Numbered from the stretch's first letter, positions 16,662-26,643 are shown. The stretch is 64,000 nt of DNA from Rhodohalobacter barkolensis (GCF_002834295.1 NZ_PISP01000001.1:1240001-1304000), one strand, 5' to 3'. Program-made: numbers and translations. The notes: generated by a model from the sequence alone, not told the origin.

Positions 16662-17285
16662 ATGGCGCTAATGCAGCAGTCGAAATTAAATATTGTGCCC
16701 GGTTTTAAAAAAATGGAGCCTGCTAAATCAACATACCATAAATTTGATTTGAAAAACCTTTGGGAAAAAGTGTTGTCAGGTGATAAAGATGCACTGGGCA
16801 GACTTTTCAATCAGTGTTTCGACTCTCTCTATGGTTACGGATATCGAATTACCCCTGATTCAGAAAATGTTAGGGATGCCATTCAGGAAATCTTTTTCCA
16901 GGTTTGGAAGTATCGTAAAAACCTTTCCGTGCCCGACTCTGTAGAAGCCTACCTTTTTATCTCTTTGCGGCGTGAATTACTTAATAAAAAAAAAGCCTCT
17001 CAGCGAAGGGATGACATAGATAACAAATACTACCTCGAAGAGTTTGATGCACTGATCAGCTACAACAACTGGAATGAGATCCTGAACCTCGAAGAAGAGG
17101 ATAGTAAAAAACTAAAGAGATCAATTGAGAACTTAACACCGCGCCAGCGAGAAGTTATCTATCTGAAATTTTATGAAGGGTTTTCAACTGAAGAACTTTC
17201 TCAAATTTTAGATCTACACGCACAGAGCATCTACAATTTGGTGTTTTCTGCTATCAATCAGTTGCGATTTTTCCTCGATAATTAA
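16662..17285 (+). CDS. ECF-type RNA polymerase sigma factor (FecI-like)
   Basis: This 207-residue sigma-70-family factor has region 2 at about 45-110 (LFNQCFDSLYGYGYRIT, then VRDAIQEIFFQVWKYR) and region 4 at about 150-200 (LTPRQREVIYLKFYEGFSTEELSQIL). The first ATG is used; an internal ATG at 16713 would give a form 17 residues shorter. It is followed by a FecR anti-sigma gene and a SusC with an STN domain, the standard trans-envelope signalling trio of Bacteroidota. It is therefore expected to switch on this polysaccharide locus when the SusC binds its glycan. Confidence 0.9.
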   Translation: MALMQQSKLNIVPGFKKMEPAKSTYHKFDLKNLWEKVLSGDKDALGRLFNQCFDSLYGYGYRITPDSENVRDAIQEIFFQVWKYRKNLSVPDSVEAYLFISLRRELLNKKKASQRRDDIDNKYYLEEFDALISYNNWNEILNLEEEDSKKLKRSIENLTPRQREVIYLKFYEGFSTEELSQILDLHAQSIYNLVFSAINQLRFFLDN

Positions 17286-17449
17286 CATCGCCCTCCTTCT
17301 TTTTTAAATATATAAGTACAATATATTTAATTCTTTAGACACTTCGCCTTTTCTTTTTTTAAAAAAAGTTTAAAAAATATTGAGTAGATCCGGTTTTGCA
17401 TTCTCTCTTCTTAAGTAAGAGCAGTAATCAAATAACCAACAACTAACAG

Positions 17450-18523
17450 ATGCCAAATCAGTTCTCTAAACTTTTAATGGATGACTCCTTCGTCCGATTT
17501 CTGAAAGGAAAAGCCTCAAAGGAAGAAGTTGCCTATTGGACGGATTGGATGCAGGCAAATAGCCATAATGCCCAATCTATTGAAAAAGGCAAAAAGCTAT
17601 TAAATAAAGGAACTCTTAACGTACCTAAACCCAATTCCAATGACGAATTCAATCGTTTACTAAAACGAATTGAATCTCAGGATGAAATCAAATCCATAAA
17701 GAAATCGCGTAATAGATCCAGAAACTTGGTCTGGGTTACAATGGCTGCAGCTATTAGCTTACTGCTTCTTACCGGTTACCTGGCACGTAATTCTTTTTTA
17801 CAGAATAGTGCTACAGAACCGGTACAAGCAGTTTCTATTGAATACAAAGAATTTGAAACGGAAACAGGTCAAAAGACTACCGTTCAGTATTCAGATGGTT
17901 CAAGTATCACCCTCAACGCAAATTCAAAAATGCGTCTCCCTCAAAGAATGGTTGAGACCGACACCATGCAGGTGTGGCTTGAAGGTGAAGCACTATTCAA
18001 CATTACCCGGAAAGAAGCACCGAAATCCCGAACATTTATAGTACACACACCAGATGGAAGTATTTCCGTATTGGGTACACGATTCTCTGTTTATACCACA
18101 AGAGATCAAAGTCAGGTTGTTTTGACTGAAGGGAGTGTAAAAATCAGTGTTCAGGGCGAAGCTATAAAACCAGGGCTGGAATATATAATGACTCCGGGAG
18201 AAAAAGCGCTTTTCTCTCAACGTTCTGAAAACATTCAGGTTGAACAGGTAAATACGGAGGTGTATACGTCTTGGGCAGGCAGTAATCTGGTTTTGGATAA
18301 TACTCCTCTGTCAGATTTAATTTCAAGAATCGAATTCACCTACGATGTTGAAGTGGATGTTGAAGATCAAACACTACTAGATAAAAAGCTTACAGGCAGG
18401 TTTAACAACTCTGACCTAAACTTTTTGCTTTCAGGCCTTTCCAAAATGCTTGAAGCAGATATCGATCAGCAAGAACAAACGGTTTATATCAAAGAAAAAA
18501 CAGATTCAGGTAGTACTGAATAA
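17450..18523 (+). CDS. FecR-family anti-sigma factor
   Basis: This 357-residue inner-membrane signalling protein has a cytoplasmic N-terminal segment (about 1-88), one transmembrane helix (about 90-110), a periplasmic FecR beta domain (about 135-235, with TVQYSDGSSITLNANSKMRLP and TPDGSISVLGTRFSVY) and a C-terminal DUF4974/STN-like domain (about 270-350, LVLDNTPLSDLISRIEFTYDVEV). It should hold the upstream sigma factor inactive until contacted by the N-terminal STN domain of the downstream SusC. The spacing to the sigma factor gene is 164 bases and to SusC 28 bases. Confidence 0.9.
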   Translation: MPNQFSKLLMDDSFVRFLKGKASKEEVAYWTDWMQANSHNAQSIEKGKKLLNKGTLNVPKPNSNDEFNRLLKRIESQDEIKSIKKSRNRSRNLVWVTMAAAISLLLLTGYLARNSFLQNSATEPVQAVSIEYKEFETETGQKTTVQYSDGSSITLNANSKMRLPQRMVETDTMQVWLEGEALFNITRKEAPKSRTFIVHTPDGSISVLGTRFSVYTTRDQSQVVLTEGSVKISVQGEAIKPGLEYIMTPGEKALFSQRSENIQVEQVNTEVYTSWAGSNLVLDNTPLSDLISRIEFTYDVEVDVEDQTLLDKKLTGRFNNSDLNFLLSGLSKMLEADIDQQEQTVYIKEKTDSGSTE

Positions 18524-18551
18524 TTAATAATGACCTAAAAACTTAAGTGAT

Positions 18552-21500
18552 ATGAAAATCAAAATATCCTCCTTGTTAGTTTTGCTCATTTTCCTATTTG
18601 GCGTAAGCTCAATAGGGGCAAAGCAAACAGAACAATATGTTTCAAGTGCCGACATTACGTCACTTCAGAAACCAGATATTAAGGTAAGTTTAGAAGAAAC
18701 CTTAGAGAAAATTGAAAATAATTTCGATGTAATTTTTCTATACCAATCCAATTTGGTCAATGGAAAATTTGGGTTTGAAGAAACCTTGGACGGCTCCGTG
18801 TTTGAAGTCATCGAAAGAGTTTTGAAACCGCACGATTTAGTATCTACCTATTTGGATAATCGTACGTTTGTTATTTCCGGTCTTGAAAAACCTGACATGG
18901 AAATACCGGCCGATTCTGTATTGGGAGTCGTTACGGATGCCTCTACAAACCAGACCCTACCGGGTGTTAACATTCTTGTAAAGGGAACGGTTGACCGAGG
19001 AACAACTACCGATTTTGACGGACGCTATGTATTACGATCAGTAGAACCGGAAGACACCTTACGTTTTTCATATATCGGATATCAAACATTGGAAGTTCCC
19101 GTTGATGGACGAAGTGAAATCAATGTTTCTCTTGAACCAAGTGTTTTAGAATCAGGAGAAGAAATTGTAGTAGTTGGATACGGTTCAAAGAAAAGAAGCG
19201 AAATTACAGGTTCCGTTTCCTCAGTCAGTTCAGAAACCATTGCTCAAACACCTATTCTTCGGGTTGAACAGGCATTGCAGGGTCGAACAGCCGGTGTTTT
19301 TGTTGCGAATCAATCCGGACAGCCCGGAGAAGCACCCACTATTCGAATTCGTGGTGCCGGTACAACGGGTAGTGCAGATCCGCTTTACGTAGTAGATGGA
19401 ATGCCGGTGAGTGGAATTGACTACTTGAATCCCGGTTCTATTCAGTCCATTGAAGTTCTGAAAGATGCCTCATCTGCCGCCATTTACGGTGCTCGTGCAG
19501 CTAACGGCGTAGTTTTAATCTCTACAAAATCAGGTCGACCGGATGAAACAAATGTTACTTACGAAGGTTATGCCGGTGTTCAGAATCCATGGAAAAAAAT
19601 TAATGTGCTGGATGCTCGTCAGTATATGATGATGATGAATGAAGGTGCTGCCGCTGCCGGCATAACCATGCCATTCCCTACCAATCCTGAAGTATCGGGC
19701 GGAACCGATTGGCAGGAAGCCGTATTTAATGACAATGCACCAATGACGAATCATCAGATTACCATTTCCGGTGGGAATGAAAGAACTCAATATTTAACAG
19801 GATTTACGATTTTCTCTCAAGAAGGAATCATCGGTGGAGATAAATCACAATTTGGACGAAATACATTCAGTTTAAAACTGAATAACAGAGTAAGTGATGT
19901 GTTCCGTGTTGGAAACAGCCTCAACTTTACACGCATCAACAGAAATGCAGTTTTGAGTAATAGCGAATGGGGTTCACCGTTAAGTAATTCATTGAACATG
20001 GATCCCCTCACTCCTATCTATGAATCCGACCCAGACAGGCTAAGCACTTTTCCAAGCCATGCTGTTCAAAACGACGGAAGGGTTTTTGGAATCTCAAGAT
20101 ATGTAACTCAAGAGATTGTAAATCCACTGGCACGCTTAGAGGTTACACATGGAGAAACTCAGGTCGACAAGCTGGTTAATAACTTCTTTGCAGAGTACGA
20201 CTTGCTTCCAAATTTAGTTGTAAAAAGTAGTTTTGGTATCGATGCAGCATTTGTAAAGGATGACAACTACGTACCGACCTACTACTTAAATTCCTCACAG
20301 AGTAACAGTGAGTCTTTAGTGAGTAAGGCAGAGAATCGATGGTACACCTGGAATCTGGAAAACACAATCACGTATCAACAGGATTTCAGAAATCACAACA
20401 TTGAACTGTTAGGTGGTATTTCGGCTCAAAAAGTTCAGTTCGAAGATCTCTTTGGTGCAAAATCCAATCTGTTGATGCAAAGTCCTTCCAATGCCTGGCT
20501 CAACGTGGCTTCTGATGAAGAGTCCATGAGGGCATCAGGTGGTGCATACAGTGAAAGGTTGCTTTCTTACTTTGGCCGTGTAGACTACAATTTCTCGGAC
20601 AGATACCTTCTAACGACGGTTCTTCGAGTTGACGGTTCGTCTAAATTTGGATCAAACAACAGATATGCAGTATTCCCATCTATTTCCTTAGGATGGATTA
20701 TGAGCAATGAATCGTTCATGGATGATTATGACAGTATCAACCTCTTAAAGCTTCGCGCTTCATGGGGTCAAAATGGTAATCAAAACATCGGTAACTTTGC
20801 CTATACATCTACAATAGCTACCGGTTTTGGCTATACTTTTGGAGATGAAGAGTCCTTTACCACAGGAGCGGTTCCATCCAGCGTACCGAACCCAAATCTT
20901 AAATGGGAAACCTCCGAGCAGCTGAACTTTGGTGTTGACTTAGGATTATGGCAGGATCGCCTGATCGTAAAAGCAGATTACTATCAAAAAGATACCAAGG
21001 GATTGCTTGTGAGAGCTCCTATCCCCGGCCATGTTGGTAATAACGCTCCGATTATTAACGGTGGTAGTGTTACAAACGAAGGTTTTGAGTTTAGCGTCGA
21101 TTATCGAAACTACAGAAATGAATTCAACTACAATGTTGGGCTCAACTTTGCACTGAATAAAAATGAAGTAACCCATATTGGAAATGCCGAAGGAGTAATT
21201 GTAGGTACCGGTTTTGCCACATATGGTATTGTTACTCGTGCGGAAGAAGGGTTCCCAATTGGATATTTCTGGGGCTACGAAACCGATGGAATCTTCCAAA
21301 CCCAGGATGAAGTAAATTCCTATACAAATGGTGAAGGAGATCTGATTCAGCCACAAGCCCGACCGGGTGATGTACGCTTTGCTGATCTTAATGGCGACGG
21401 GCGAATCGATGATGCTGACCGAACCATGATTGGTAATCCAACTCCCGACTTAACATTCGGGATGAATTTTGGAGCCAACTACAAGCAGTTCGAAATGTCA

Positions 21501-21932
21501 GTCTTTATGCAGGGAACGCTGGGTAACGAAATTTTCAATGCCACAAGGCGTCATGATCTGACCACTACGAATATGCCTGCCTCCTATCTGGAACGCTGGA
21601 CAGGTCCCGGTACTTCCAACGATCTGCCACGATTTACCTGGAATGACAGTAATGGAAACTGGTCGAAAATATCAGATCTGTACGTGGAAGATGGGTCCTA
21701 CCTGAGAGTTAAGAATGTACAGTTAGGGTACTTCATCCCGAACAACATTTTGCAGGGGATAAACTTGCAACAGGCGAAAATTTATGTATCTGCAGAGAAC
21801 TTGTTTACGGTTACAGGATACAGCGGATTTGATCCGGAAATTGGATCAGCATCAGCCCTCAGTGTAGGTGTAGACCGCGGTGTATATCCGCAGGCCCGTA
21901 GTTACAGAATCGGTGTCAACATTACATTTTAA
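18552..21932 (+). CDS. SusC/RagA-family TonB-linked outer-membrane transporter with STN domain
   Basis: This 1126-residue outer-membrane importer has a signal peptide (about 1-24), a secretin/TonB short N-terminal (STN) domain (about 45-115, EETLEKIENNFDVIFLYQS) and a carboxypeptidase-like domain (about 126-200, GVVTDASTNQTLPGVNILVKGT). The SusC-type plug begins near 205 (VVVGYGSKKRSEITGSVSSV, then PLYVVDGMPVSG), and the beta-barrel ends in a typical terminal strand (YRIGVNITF). The STN domain marks it as a signalling receptor for the FecR/sigma pair. With the SusD that follows 31 bases later it should form the glycan uptake complex. The GH16 and GH3 enzymes suggest beta-1,3-glucan oligosaccharides as cargo. 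Confidence 0.93.
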   Translation: MKIKISSLLVLLIFLFGVSSIGAKQTEQYVSSADITSLQKPDIKVSLEETLEKIENNFDVIFLYQSNLVNGKFGFEETLDGSVFEVIERVLKPHDLVSTYLDNRTFVISGLEKPDMEIPADSVLGVVTDASTNQTLPGVNILVKGTVDRGTTTDFDGRYVLRSVEPEDTLRFSYIGYQTLEVPVDGRSEINVSLEPSVLESGEEIVVVGYGSKKRSEITGSVSSVSSETIAQTPILRVEQALQGRTAGVFVANQSGQPGEAPTIRIRGAGTTGSADPLYVVDGMPVSGIDYLNPGSIQSIEVLKDASSAAIYGARAANGVVLISTKSGRPDETNVTYEGYAGVQNPWKKINVLDARQYMMMMNEGAAAAGITMPFPTNPEVSGGTDWQEAVFNDNAPMTNHQITISGGNERTQYLTGFTIFSQEGIIGGDKSQFGRNTFSLKLNNRVSDVFRVGNSLNFTRINRNAVLSNSEWGSPLSNSLNMDPLTPIYESDPDRLSTFPSHAVQNDGRVFGISRYVTQEIVNPLARLEVTHGETQVDKLVNNFFAEYDLLPNLVVKSSFGIDAAFVKDDNYVPTYYLNSSQSNSESLVSKAENRWYTWNLENTITYQQDFRNHNIELLGGISAQKVQFEDLFGAKSNLLMQSPSNAWLNVASDEESMRASGGAYSERLLSYFGRVDYNFSDRYLLTTVLRVDGSSKFGSNNRYAVFPSISLGWIMSNESFMDDYDSINLLKLRASWGQNGNQNIGNFAYTSTIATGFGYTFGDEESFTTGAVPSSVPNPNLKWETSEQLNFGVDLGLWQDRLIVKADYYQKDTKGLLVRAPIPGHVGNNAPIINGGSVTNEGFEFSVDYRNYRNEFNYNVGLNFALNKNEVTHIGNAEGVIVGTGFATYGIVTRAEEGFPIGYFWGYETDGIFQTQDEVNSYTNGEGDLIQPQARPGDVRFADLNGDGRIDDADRTMIGNPTPDLTFGMNFGANYKQFEMSVFMQGTLGNEIFNATRRHDLTTTNMPASYLERWTGPGTSNDLPRFTWNDSNGNWSKISDLYVEDGSYLRVKNVQLGYFIPNNILQGINLQQAKIYVSAENLFTVTGYSGFDPEIGSASALSVGVDRGVYPQARSYRIGVNITF

Positions 21933-21963
21933 TCGTATTATCCACACTTAAAAACTTCTGATC

Positions 21964-23535
21964 ATGAAAACCTTAAGAATAACATTAGCTTTTTTGATAG
22001 TCACTATTGCAGGCTTTGCAAGTAGTTGTGACAGCTTTCTAAGTGTAGAACCTTTAGACCAGCGGGTAGAGTCTAATTTCTATCAAACGAAGGAAGATGC
22101 ACAAGAAGCATTGGTTGCAATTTATGACGTACTACAGTGGAATACGGTTGTTGGATTCCACGTTCCGGAAATGTTGAGCGACATCGCTTCTGATGATGCT
22201 TACGCCGGCGGTGCCAGCCGAAACGATGCTCCAAATATTATTGAAGTGGATAAGCACGACATCCGCACAACAAACGGAGAAGTTCACGGGCTATGGCAAA
22301 AATACTATACAGGTATATACAGAGCCAACAAGTTCCTGACCGAAGTAGAAGAACTTGAGGCAGAAGAAGAGTTCAAAAGCCGTACAATGGCCGAAGCCAG
22401 GTTTTTGAGAGCTTACTACTATTTTGATCTGGTTCGTTTCTTTAGAAATGTACCTCTCATCACAGTTCCTCTCGACAATCCTGATGAATACAACCAGCCT
22501 CAGGCTGATCCTTCAGAAGTCTATGCACAGATTGCTCAGGATCTACTTGCCGCTATTCCGGACCTCCCGGAAAGTATCTCATCTGATGAGTCCGGCCGCG
22601 TTTCCACATGGGCTGCACAGTCTCTGTTAGGAAAAGTGTATCTCTACTACTCCGGAGTTTTTGGTGAAGATCTTCCCGCTGGCGGACAGACCGTAGATCA
22701 GGCCATGGCAACTCAAATGATCGATGATGTTATTGCACTGAGTGGTCATGACTTGCTTGAAAACTATGAAGATAACTTCAAGCCGGAATTTGAATTCAGT
22801 GAAGAGTCTGTTTTTGAGATCTCTTACTCAGATTCAAGACCTTGGTATGATTGGGGTTTCATTCAAGGTGGAGAAGGAAATATGGCTCCTCAAATGCAGG
22901 GACCAAGAGTTGATCAACCCGGCGACGAAGATTATATGCGTGGCTGGAGCTTCTCACCTGTTACACAGGAACTTGTAGATGCATTTGATTCTGCAGACCC
23001 CCGGCTTGAGGCAACCGTACTGTTTGAAAGTGAATTCAATGAAGGTATATCAATCGGTTACCAGCACACCGGAAAATTCACGAAAAAATACACAACTCAT
23101 AAATCTTACGCTCCGGATGATGGACAACTCGAACTGAACTGGGGTAATAACTATCGTGTCATTCGATTCTCTGATGTGCTTTTGATGGGTGCTGAACTAC
23201 ATTTAGACGGTGATCCTAATCAGGCAAAAGCATATTTAGACCTTGTACGTGAGAGAGTTGGAATGCCGGAAGTAGCAGCTACTCTGGAGAACATTCGAAA
23301 CGAACGCAGAGTTGAATTGGCCATGGAAGGCCATAGATATTGGGATTTGCAGAGATATGGCCAGGACGAAGCTGATGCACATATTTCAATTCAGGGTGAC
23401 GTAAGACAAGGGTATCAAGGTGATGCTCCCGATTTTGCGATATCCTACAATACTGCAAAAATGGGCCTGTTCCCTATCCCACAAAGTGAAATTGATATTT
23501 CAAACGGTCAACTTCAGCAGAACGAGGGATATTAA
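21964..23535 (+). CDS. RagB/SusD-family glycan-binding lipoprotein
   Basis: This 523-residue surface lipoprotein has a lipobox Cys22 (GFASSC). The SusD fold is helix-rich, with family landmarks such as FLSVEPLDQR near the N-terminus, WQKYYTGIYRANKFL (about 98-112), MAEARFLRAYYYFDLVRFFRNVPLIT (about 142-168), and the C-terminal NERRVELAMEGHRYWDLQRYG and FPIPQSEID. It caps the SusC barrel and delivers glycan fragments to it. It is co-transcribed with SusC. Confidence 0.93.
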   Translation: MKTLRITLAFLIVTIAGFASSCDSFLSVEPLDQRVESNFYQTKEDAQEALVAIYDVLQWNTVVGFHVPEMLSDIASDDAYAGGASRNDAPNIIEVDKHDIRTTNGEVHGLWQKYYTGIYRANKFLTEVEELEAEEEFKSRTMAEARFLRAYYYFDLVRFFRNVPLITVPLDNPDEYNQPQADPSEVYAQIAQDLLAAIPDLPESISSDESGRVSTWAAQSLLGKVYLYYSGVFGEDLPAGGQTVDQAMATQMIDDVIALSGHDLLENYEDNFKPEFEFSEESVFEISYSDSRPWYDWGFIQGGEGNMAPQMQGPRVDQPGDEDYMRGWSFSPVTQELVDAFDSADPRLEATVLFESEFNEGISIGYQHTGKFTKKYTTHKSYAPDDGQLELNWGNNYRVIRFSDVLLMGAELHLDGDPNQAKAYLDLVRERVGMPEVAATLENIRNERRVELAMEGHRYWDLQRYGQDEADAHISIQGDVRQGYQGDAPDFAISYNTAKMGLFPIPQSEIDISNGQLQQNEGY

Positions 23536-23583
23536 TATGTCTGCCATTAAAAACACAAAAATCTTAATTGAAAGATCACGAAT

Positions 23584-25050
23584 ATGAGAACTTTAAATAA
23601 AATTCAATGGTTGCTTCCGGTTCTGTTGATTATAGGACTTGGACTGGGAGCTTGCGAACCTCAGGTTTCTTCAGATCCGAATTTGGACGAACCTCCACAG
23701 TCAGAAAACGTAACGTTTGAAATGACGCCCGATGCCGAAAATCCAAACATAATTGAGTTTGTCAATACTTCCGGAGGTTTCAAGGCTCTCTGGGATTTTG
23801 GAAATGGCTCGAAAGCTGAGGGTGATGTTGTTACGGCCCAATATCCTTTAGAGGGTGAATATACCGTACAGCTCACAATCTTTACAGAGTCAGGTCAAGC
23901 AATTAATTCGAAAATTGTAACTATCGACGAGACAAAAATTTGGATGCTTGATGACCCCGATCTTAATTTATTGACCGGCGGTATTGATAATCTGGATGGT
24001 AAAACTTGGGTGGTCGACAGTACACAGGCTGCACACATGGGAGTAGGTCCTCCAGAAGGTGACTGGCCTGAATGGTGGTCTGCTCCACCTCTCGACAAAG
24101 CTGATACAGGTTTGTACACAGACGAGTACACGTTTACGCTCGAGGGGCTTGAATTTGATATGGAAACCAATGGTTACGTTTTCATAAACGGCGCATACGG
24201 CGATGATTTTGAAGGTGCTTATCAAAATGATGCTACTGGAGATGATTATATGGCTCAATGGACATCACCCGAAAACCTTACTTTTAATTTCATAAAAGAG
24301 GATGACGGAAGAATGTTCATTACCGTTTCTGATCCGGGTTGGATTGGATTCTATGCCGGAACTCGTGAATATGAAATTCAAGAAATATCTGAAAATCATT
24401 TAACTCTCCGATTTGAGGATCCGAATGGTCTGGCCTGGTATCATACACTGATTCCCAAAGGTTACGAACATCCAGAAGAAGAACCGGATGAGCCGGAACC
24501 ATTACCTTATACATCAGAAGAGTTGTATGATAATTTTGACGAGGACGGAAATGTAACCTGGATGACGGATCAAATTGCAGATTTCAATCCCAATTATGAC
24601 AATCCTCTGCCAAGAGAAATAAATACTTCAGCAAAAGTGGCTAAATATGAAAAAGGATCAGGCGGGGCTCATTTTTATGATAACCTCTATATTGATCCCG
24701 GTTTTGAAATTGATCTGAATCAAAGAAGCACCATTCGCTTAAAAGTGTACTTACCTTCTTATAATGATTACGAATCAGTTGCCAGTGAAAAAGAAGACTG
24801 GTCTGATGGCATTCTTAAAAAGCAGGTTTCAGTTAAACTTCATGACGTAACCGGAATGGGTGGTAATTCCTGGCAAACACAAGCAGAAATAATCCAACCA
24901 GTAGAAACTGACGCTTGGGTAGAACTGGAATTTGACTTCAGTGGCTTTAGTGATCGTGAAGACTTTGACCGCATTATTATTCAGATTGGTAGTGAAGCTC
25001 ACGGCAATCCAGGAATCTTCTTTATCGATGATTTCCAGCTGGTAGAATAA
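23584..25050 (+). CDS. PKD-domain surface lipoprotein of the polysaccharide locus (SusE/F position)
   Basis: This 488-residue lipoprotein (lipobox LGAC, Cys24) has one PKD domain (about 45-120, with ALWDFGNG and EGEYTVQLTIF). The middle region is rich in Asp and Trp (PPEGDWPEWWSAPPLDKADTG). A C-terminal jelly-roll-like region (about 315-488) resembles carbohydrate-binding modules: STIRLKVYLPS, WVELEFDFSGF and FFIDDFQLVE. It sits just after SusD, where Bacteroidota loci encode surface glycan-binding proteins, so glycan capture is the likely role. No catalytic motif is seen. A strong terminator lies just after it, before the GH16 gene. Confidence 0.75.
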   Translation: MRTLNKIQWLLPVLLIIGLGLGACEPQVSSDPNLDEPPQSENVTFEMTPDAENPNIIEFVNTSGGFKALWDFGNGSKAEGDVVTAQYPLEGEYTVQLTIFTESGQAINSKIVTIDETKIWMLDDPDLNLLTGGIDNLDGKTWVVDSTQAAHMGVGPPEGDWPEWWSAPPLDKADTGLYTDEYTFTLEGLEFDMETNGYVFINGAYGDDFEGAYQNDATGDDYMAQWTSPENLTFNFIKEDDGRMFITVSDPGWIGFYAGTREYEIQEISENHLTLRFEDPNGLAWYHTLIPKGYEHPEEEPDEPEPLPYTSEELYDNFDEDGNVTWMTDQIADFNPNYDNPLPREINTSAKVAKYEKGSGGAHFYDNLYIDPGFEIDLNQRSTIRLKVYLPSYNDYESVASEKEDWSDGILKKQVSVKLHDVTGMGGNSWQTQAEIIQPVETDAWVELEFDFSGFSDREDFDRIIIQIGSEAHGNPGIFFIDDFQLVE

Positions 25051-25066
25051 TAAACTCAAAACCATT

Positions 25067-25095
25067 GGGGAGGAATTGATTCCTCCCCTTTTTTT
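25067..25095 (+). terminator. Terminator inside the polysaccharide locus
   Basis: GGGGAGGAA pairs with TTCCTCCCC around TTGA, followed by seven T. It separates sigma/FecR/SusCD/PKD from the GH16 gene, so GH16 depends on read-through or its own promoter. Confidence 0.85.
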
Positions 25096-25131
25096 GCTCT
25101 CCATTTTTTTAAGCACTTTAAATGCAAACCT

Positions 25132-25989
25132 ATGTTTAATTTTCACCCAATTATACTGAGCCTGCTTATGGCCTTAAGCCTGACCTCATGTGCGTCAGAC
25201 GGCCCGGCCGACAGCTTTAGTTACATTGAACCTGACCCGACAGATACTCTTGAAGCAGGAGACCTGATATGGTCTGATGAGTTTACCGGTACAGGTTCCC
25301 CAAACAGTAATAACTGGACCTATGATATCGGACACGGAAGTAACGGATGGGGAAATAATGAGGTGCAGTATTATACCGATGAACAAAAAAATGTTCGTGT
25401 TGAGAATGGGTTGCTAATCATCGATGCTGTTAAAGAAGATGGGCAATGGACATCAGCCCGAGTTAAAACTGAAGGTCTTCAGTCTTTCCGATATGTAACA
25501 GTTCAAGTACGTGCCAAGCTTCCGGAAGGATCGGGAACATGGCCGGCAATCTGGATGCTGGGGTCAAATATCAGAGATATCGGTTGGCCCGCCTCCGGAG
25601 AGATAGACATCATGGAACATGTAGGTAAAAATCCGGGGATGGTTCACAGCTCTTTACATACTCCCTCAAGCTATGGCAACACCCACAATTCAGGACAAAA
25701 AGAAGTCTCAGATTTTCACGAGGAGTTCCATGTTTACGAAGCAGTATGGACGCCTGATAGTATCACATTTAAAATCGACGGCGACACCTTCTACAACTAT
25801 AGCCCATCTGATAAAAATTTTGAGACATGGCCTTTTAACAACAATTTTTTCATCATCATGAACATTGCGATGGGAGGAAACTGGGGCAGTGATACTCAAT
25901 ACGAAACCGGAGGAATGAAAAATGGCATCGACCCCAATTTAAATCAGGTCAGTATGGAAGTTGACTACATAAGAGTTTATAAAAACTGA
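25132..25989 (+). CDS. GH16 endo-beta-1,3-glucanase (laminarinase-like) lipoprotein
   Basis: This 285-residue lipoprotein (lipobox LTSC, Cys20) has a single GH16 beta-jelly-roll domain from about residue 44. The catalytic signature is complete: E157-I-D159-I-M-E162 within SGEIDIMEHVG. Typical flanking blocks are WSDEFTG, NGWGNNEVQYYT, GTWPAIWMLG and the final VDYIRVYKN. The combination matches bacterial laminarinases, which cut internal beta-1,3-glucosidic bonds, though lichenase-type activity cannot be excluded. As a lipoprotein it probably sits at the cell surface and feeds the SusCD complex, and the GH3 enzyme completes hydrolysis. Confidence 0.92.
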   Translation: MFNFHPIILSLLMALSLTSCASDGPADSFSYIEPDPTDTLEAGDLIWSDEFTGTGSPNSNNWTYDIGHGSNGWGNNEVQYYTDEQKNVRVENGLLIIDAVKEDGQWTSARVKTEGLQSFRYVTVQVRAKLPEGSGTWPAIWMLGSNIRDIGWPASGEIDIMEHVGKNPGMVHSSLHTPSSYGNTHNSGQKEVSDFHEEFHVYEAVWTPDSITFKIDGDTFYNYSPSDKNFETWPFNNNFFIIMNIAMGGNWGSDTQYETGGMKNGIDPNLNQVSMEVDYIRVYKN

Positions 25990-26018
25990 CAATCTAACTT
26001 AAATATTTTTCGGGGTTC

Positions 26019-26056
26019 AAAAGTCCTTTGCTATTTAAACGTATCAAAGGACTTTT
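26019..26056. terminator. Bidirectional hairpin between GH16 and the GNAT gene
   Basis: AAAAGTCCTTTG pairs with CAAAGGACTTTT over 12 bp with a 14-base loop, between convergent genes. It overlaps the last codons of the minus-strand GNAT gene. Confidence 0.7.
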
Positions 26057-26532
26057 CCGTAATAGAACTGCCCTCTTCTCTCACCTTCAATATTGATCAC
26101 TTCAGGAAGATAGCCCCACTTGTCAAATCCGTGCTTTTTAAGAAGGGAAATACTGGCTTTATTTGTTTCAATTAAAATGGCAAAGTATACATGAAAATTG
26201 AGACGACCTGCTTCATTTATAGCGTGTTTCAACAAAGCCGAACCTACTCCCTGTCCCCTCGCTTCTCTTGCCACGTAAAAACTCACCTCAGCCGTTTCTA
26301 AAAGTGCTTTACGTCCCTTCCGGTAAGGAGATACCGACAACCAACCTAACACCTCATTATCTACTTCATAAACATAAAGCGGATATTGATCATTAAACTT
26401 CCGAAACCAATCCTTGCGCTCTTTTACACTCATTGGTGCAATATGAGCTGTTTTAAACCCATCTTCAATGGCTTCGTTATAAATTCCATCAATTGACGGC
26501 AGATCAGCTGCAATGGCTGTTCGGATTTTCAT
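26044..26532 (-). CDS. GNAT-family N-acetyltransferase
   Basis: This 162-residue cytosolic acetyltransferase has the acetyl-CoA-binding motif A at about 92-104 (ARGQGVGSALLKHAI) and the C-terminal FDKWGYLPEVINIEGERRGQFYYGKVL typical of the phosphinothricin-acetyltransferase-like branch. The substrate would be a small amine or amino-acid analogue, not predictable from sequence alone. It stands alone, convergent to GH16. Confidence 0.85.
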   Translation of the reverse strand: MKIRTAIAADLPSIDGIYNEAIEDGFKTAHIAPMSVKERKDWFRKFNDQYPLYVYEVDNEVLGWLSVSPYRKGRKALLETAEVSFYVAREARGQGVGSALLKHAINEAGRLNFHVYFAILIETNKASISLLKKHGFDKWGYLPEVINIEGERRGQFYYGKVL

Positions 26533-26607
26533 CTATATATTTGAAATATCAAGTTTATAAGTTCGTCTGAATTTAATAATCAAAATTTGAATAATAATTG
26601 ATATAGA

Positions 26608-26643
26608 TAAAAAAAGTCGAACCGAATCATCGGCCCGACTTTT
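26608..26643 (-). terminator. Terminator of the YCF48-like lipoprotein gene
   Basis: AAAAGTCG pairs with CGACTTTT, with additional inner pairing ACCGA/TCGG. On the minus strand a T-run follows directly. Confidence 0.75.

Noticed and set aside
18552-25989. A starch (Sus) or xylan type of polysaccharide locus
   Set aside because: No GH13, GH10 or GH43 genes are present; the only glycoside hydrolases are GH16 and GH3.
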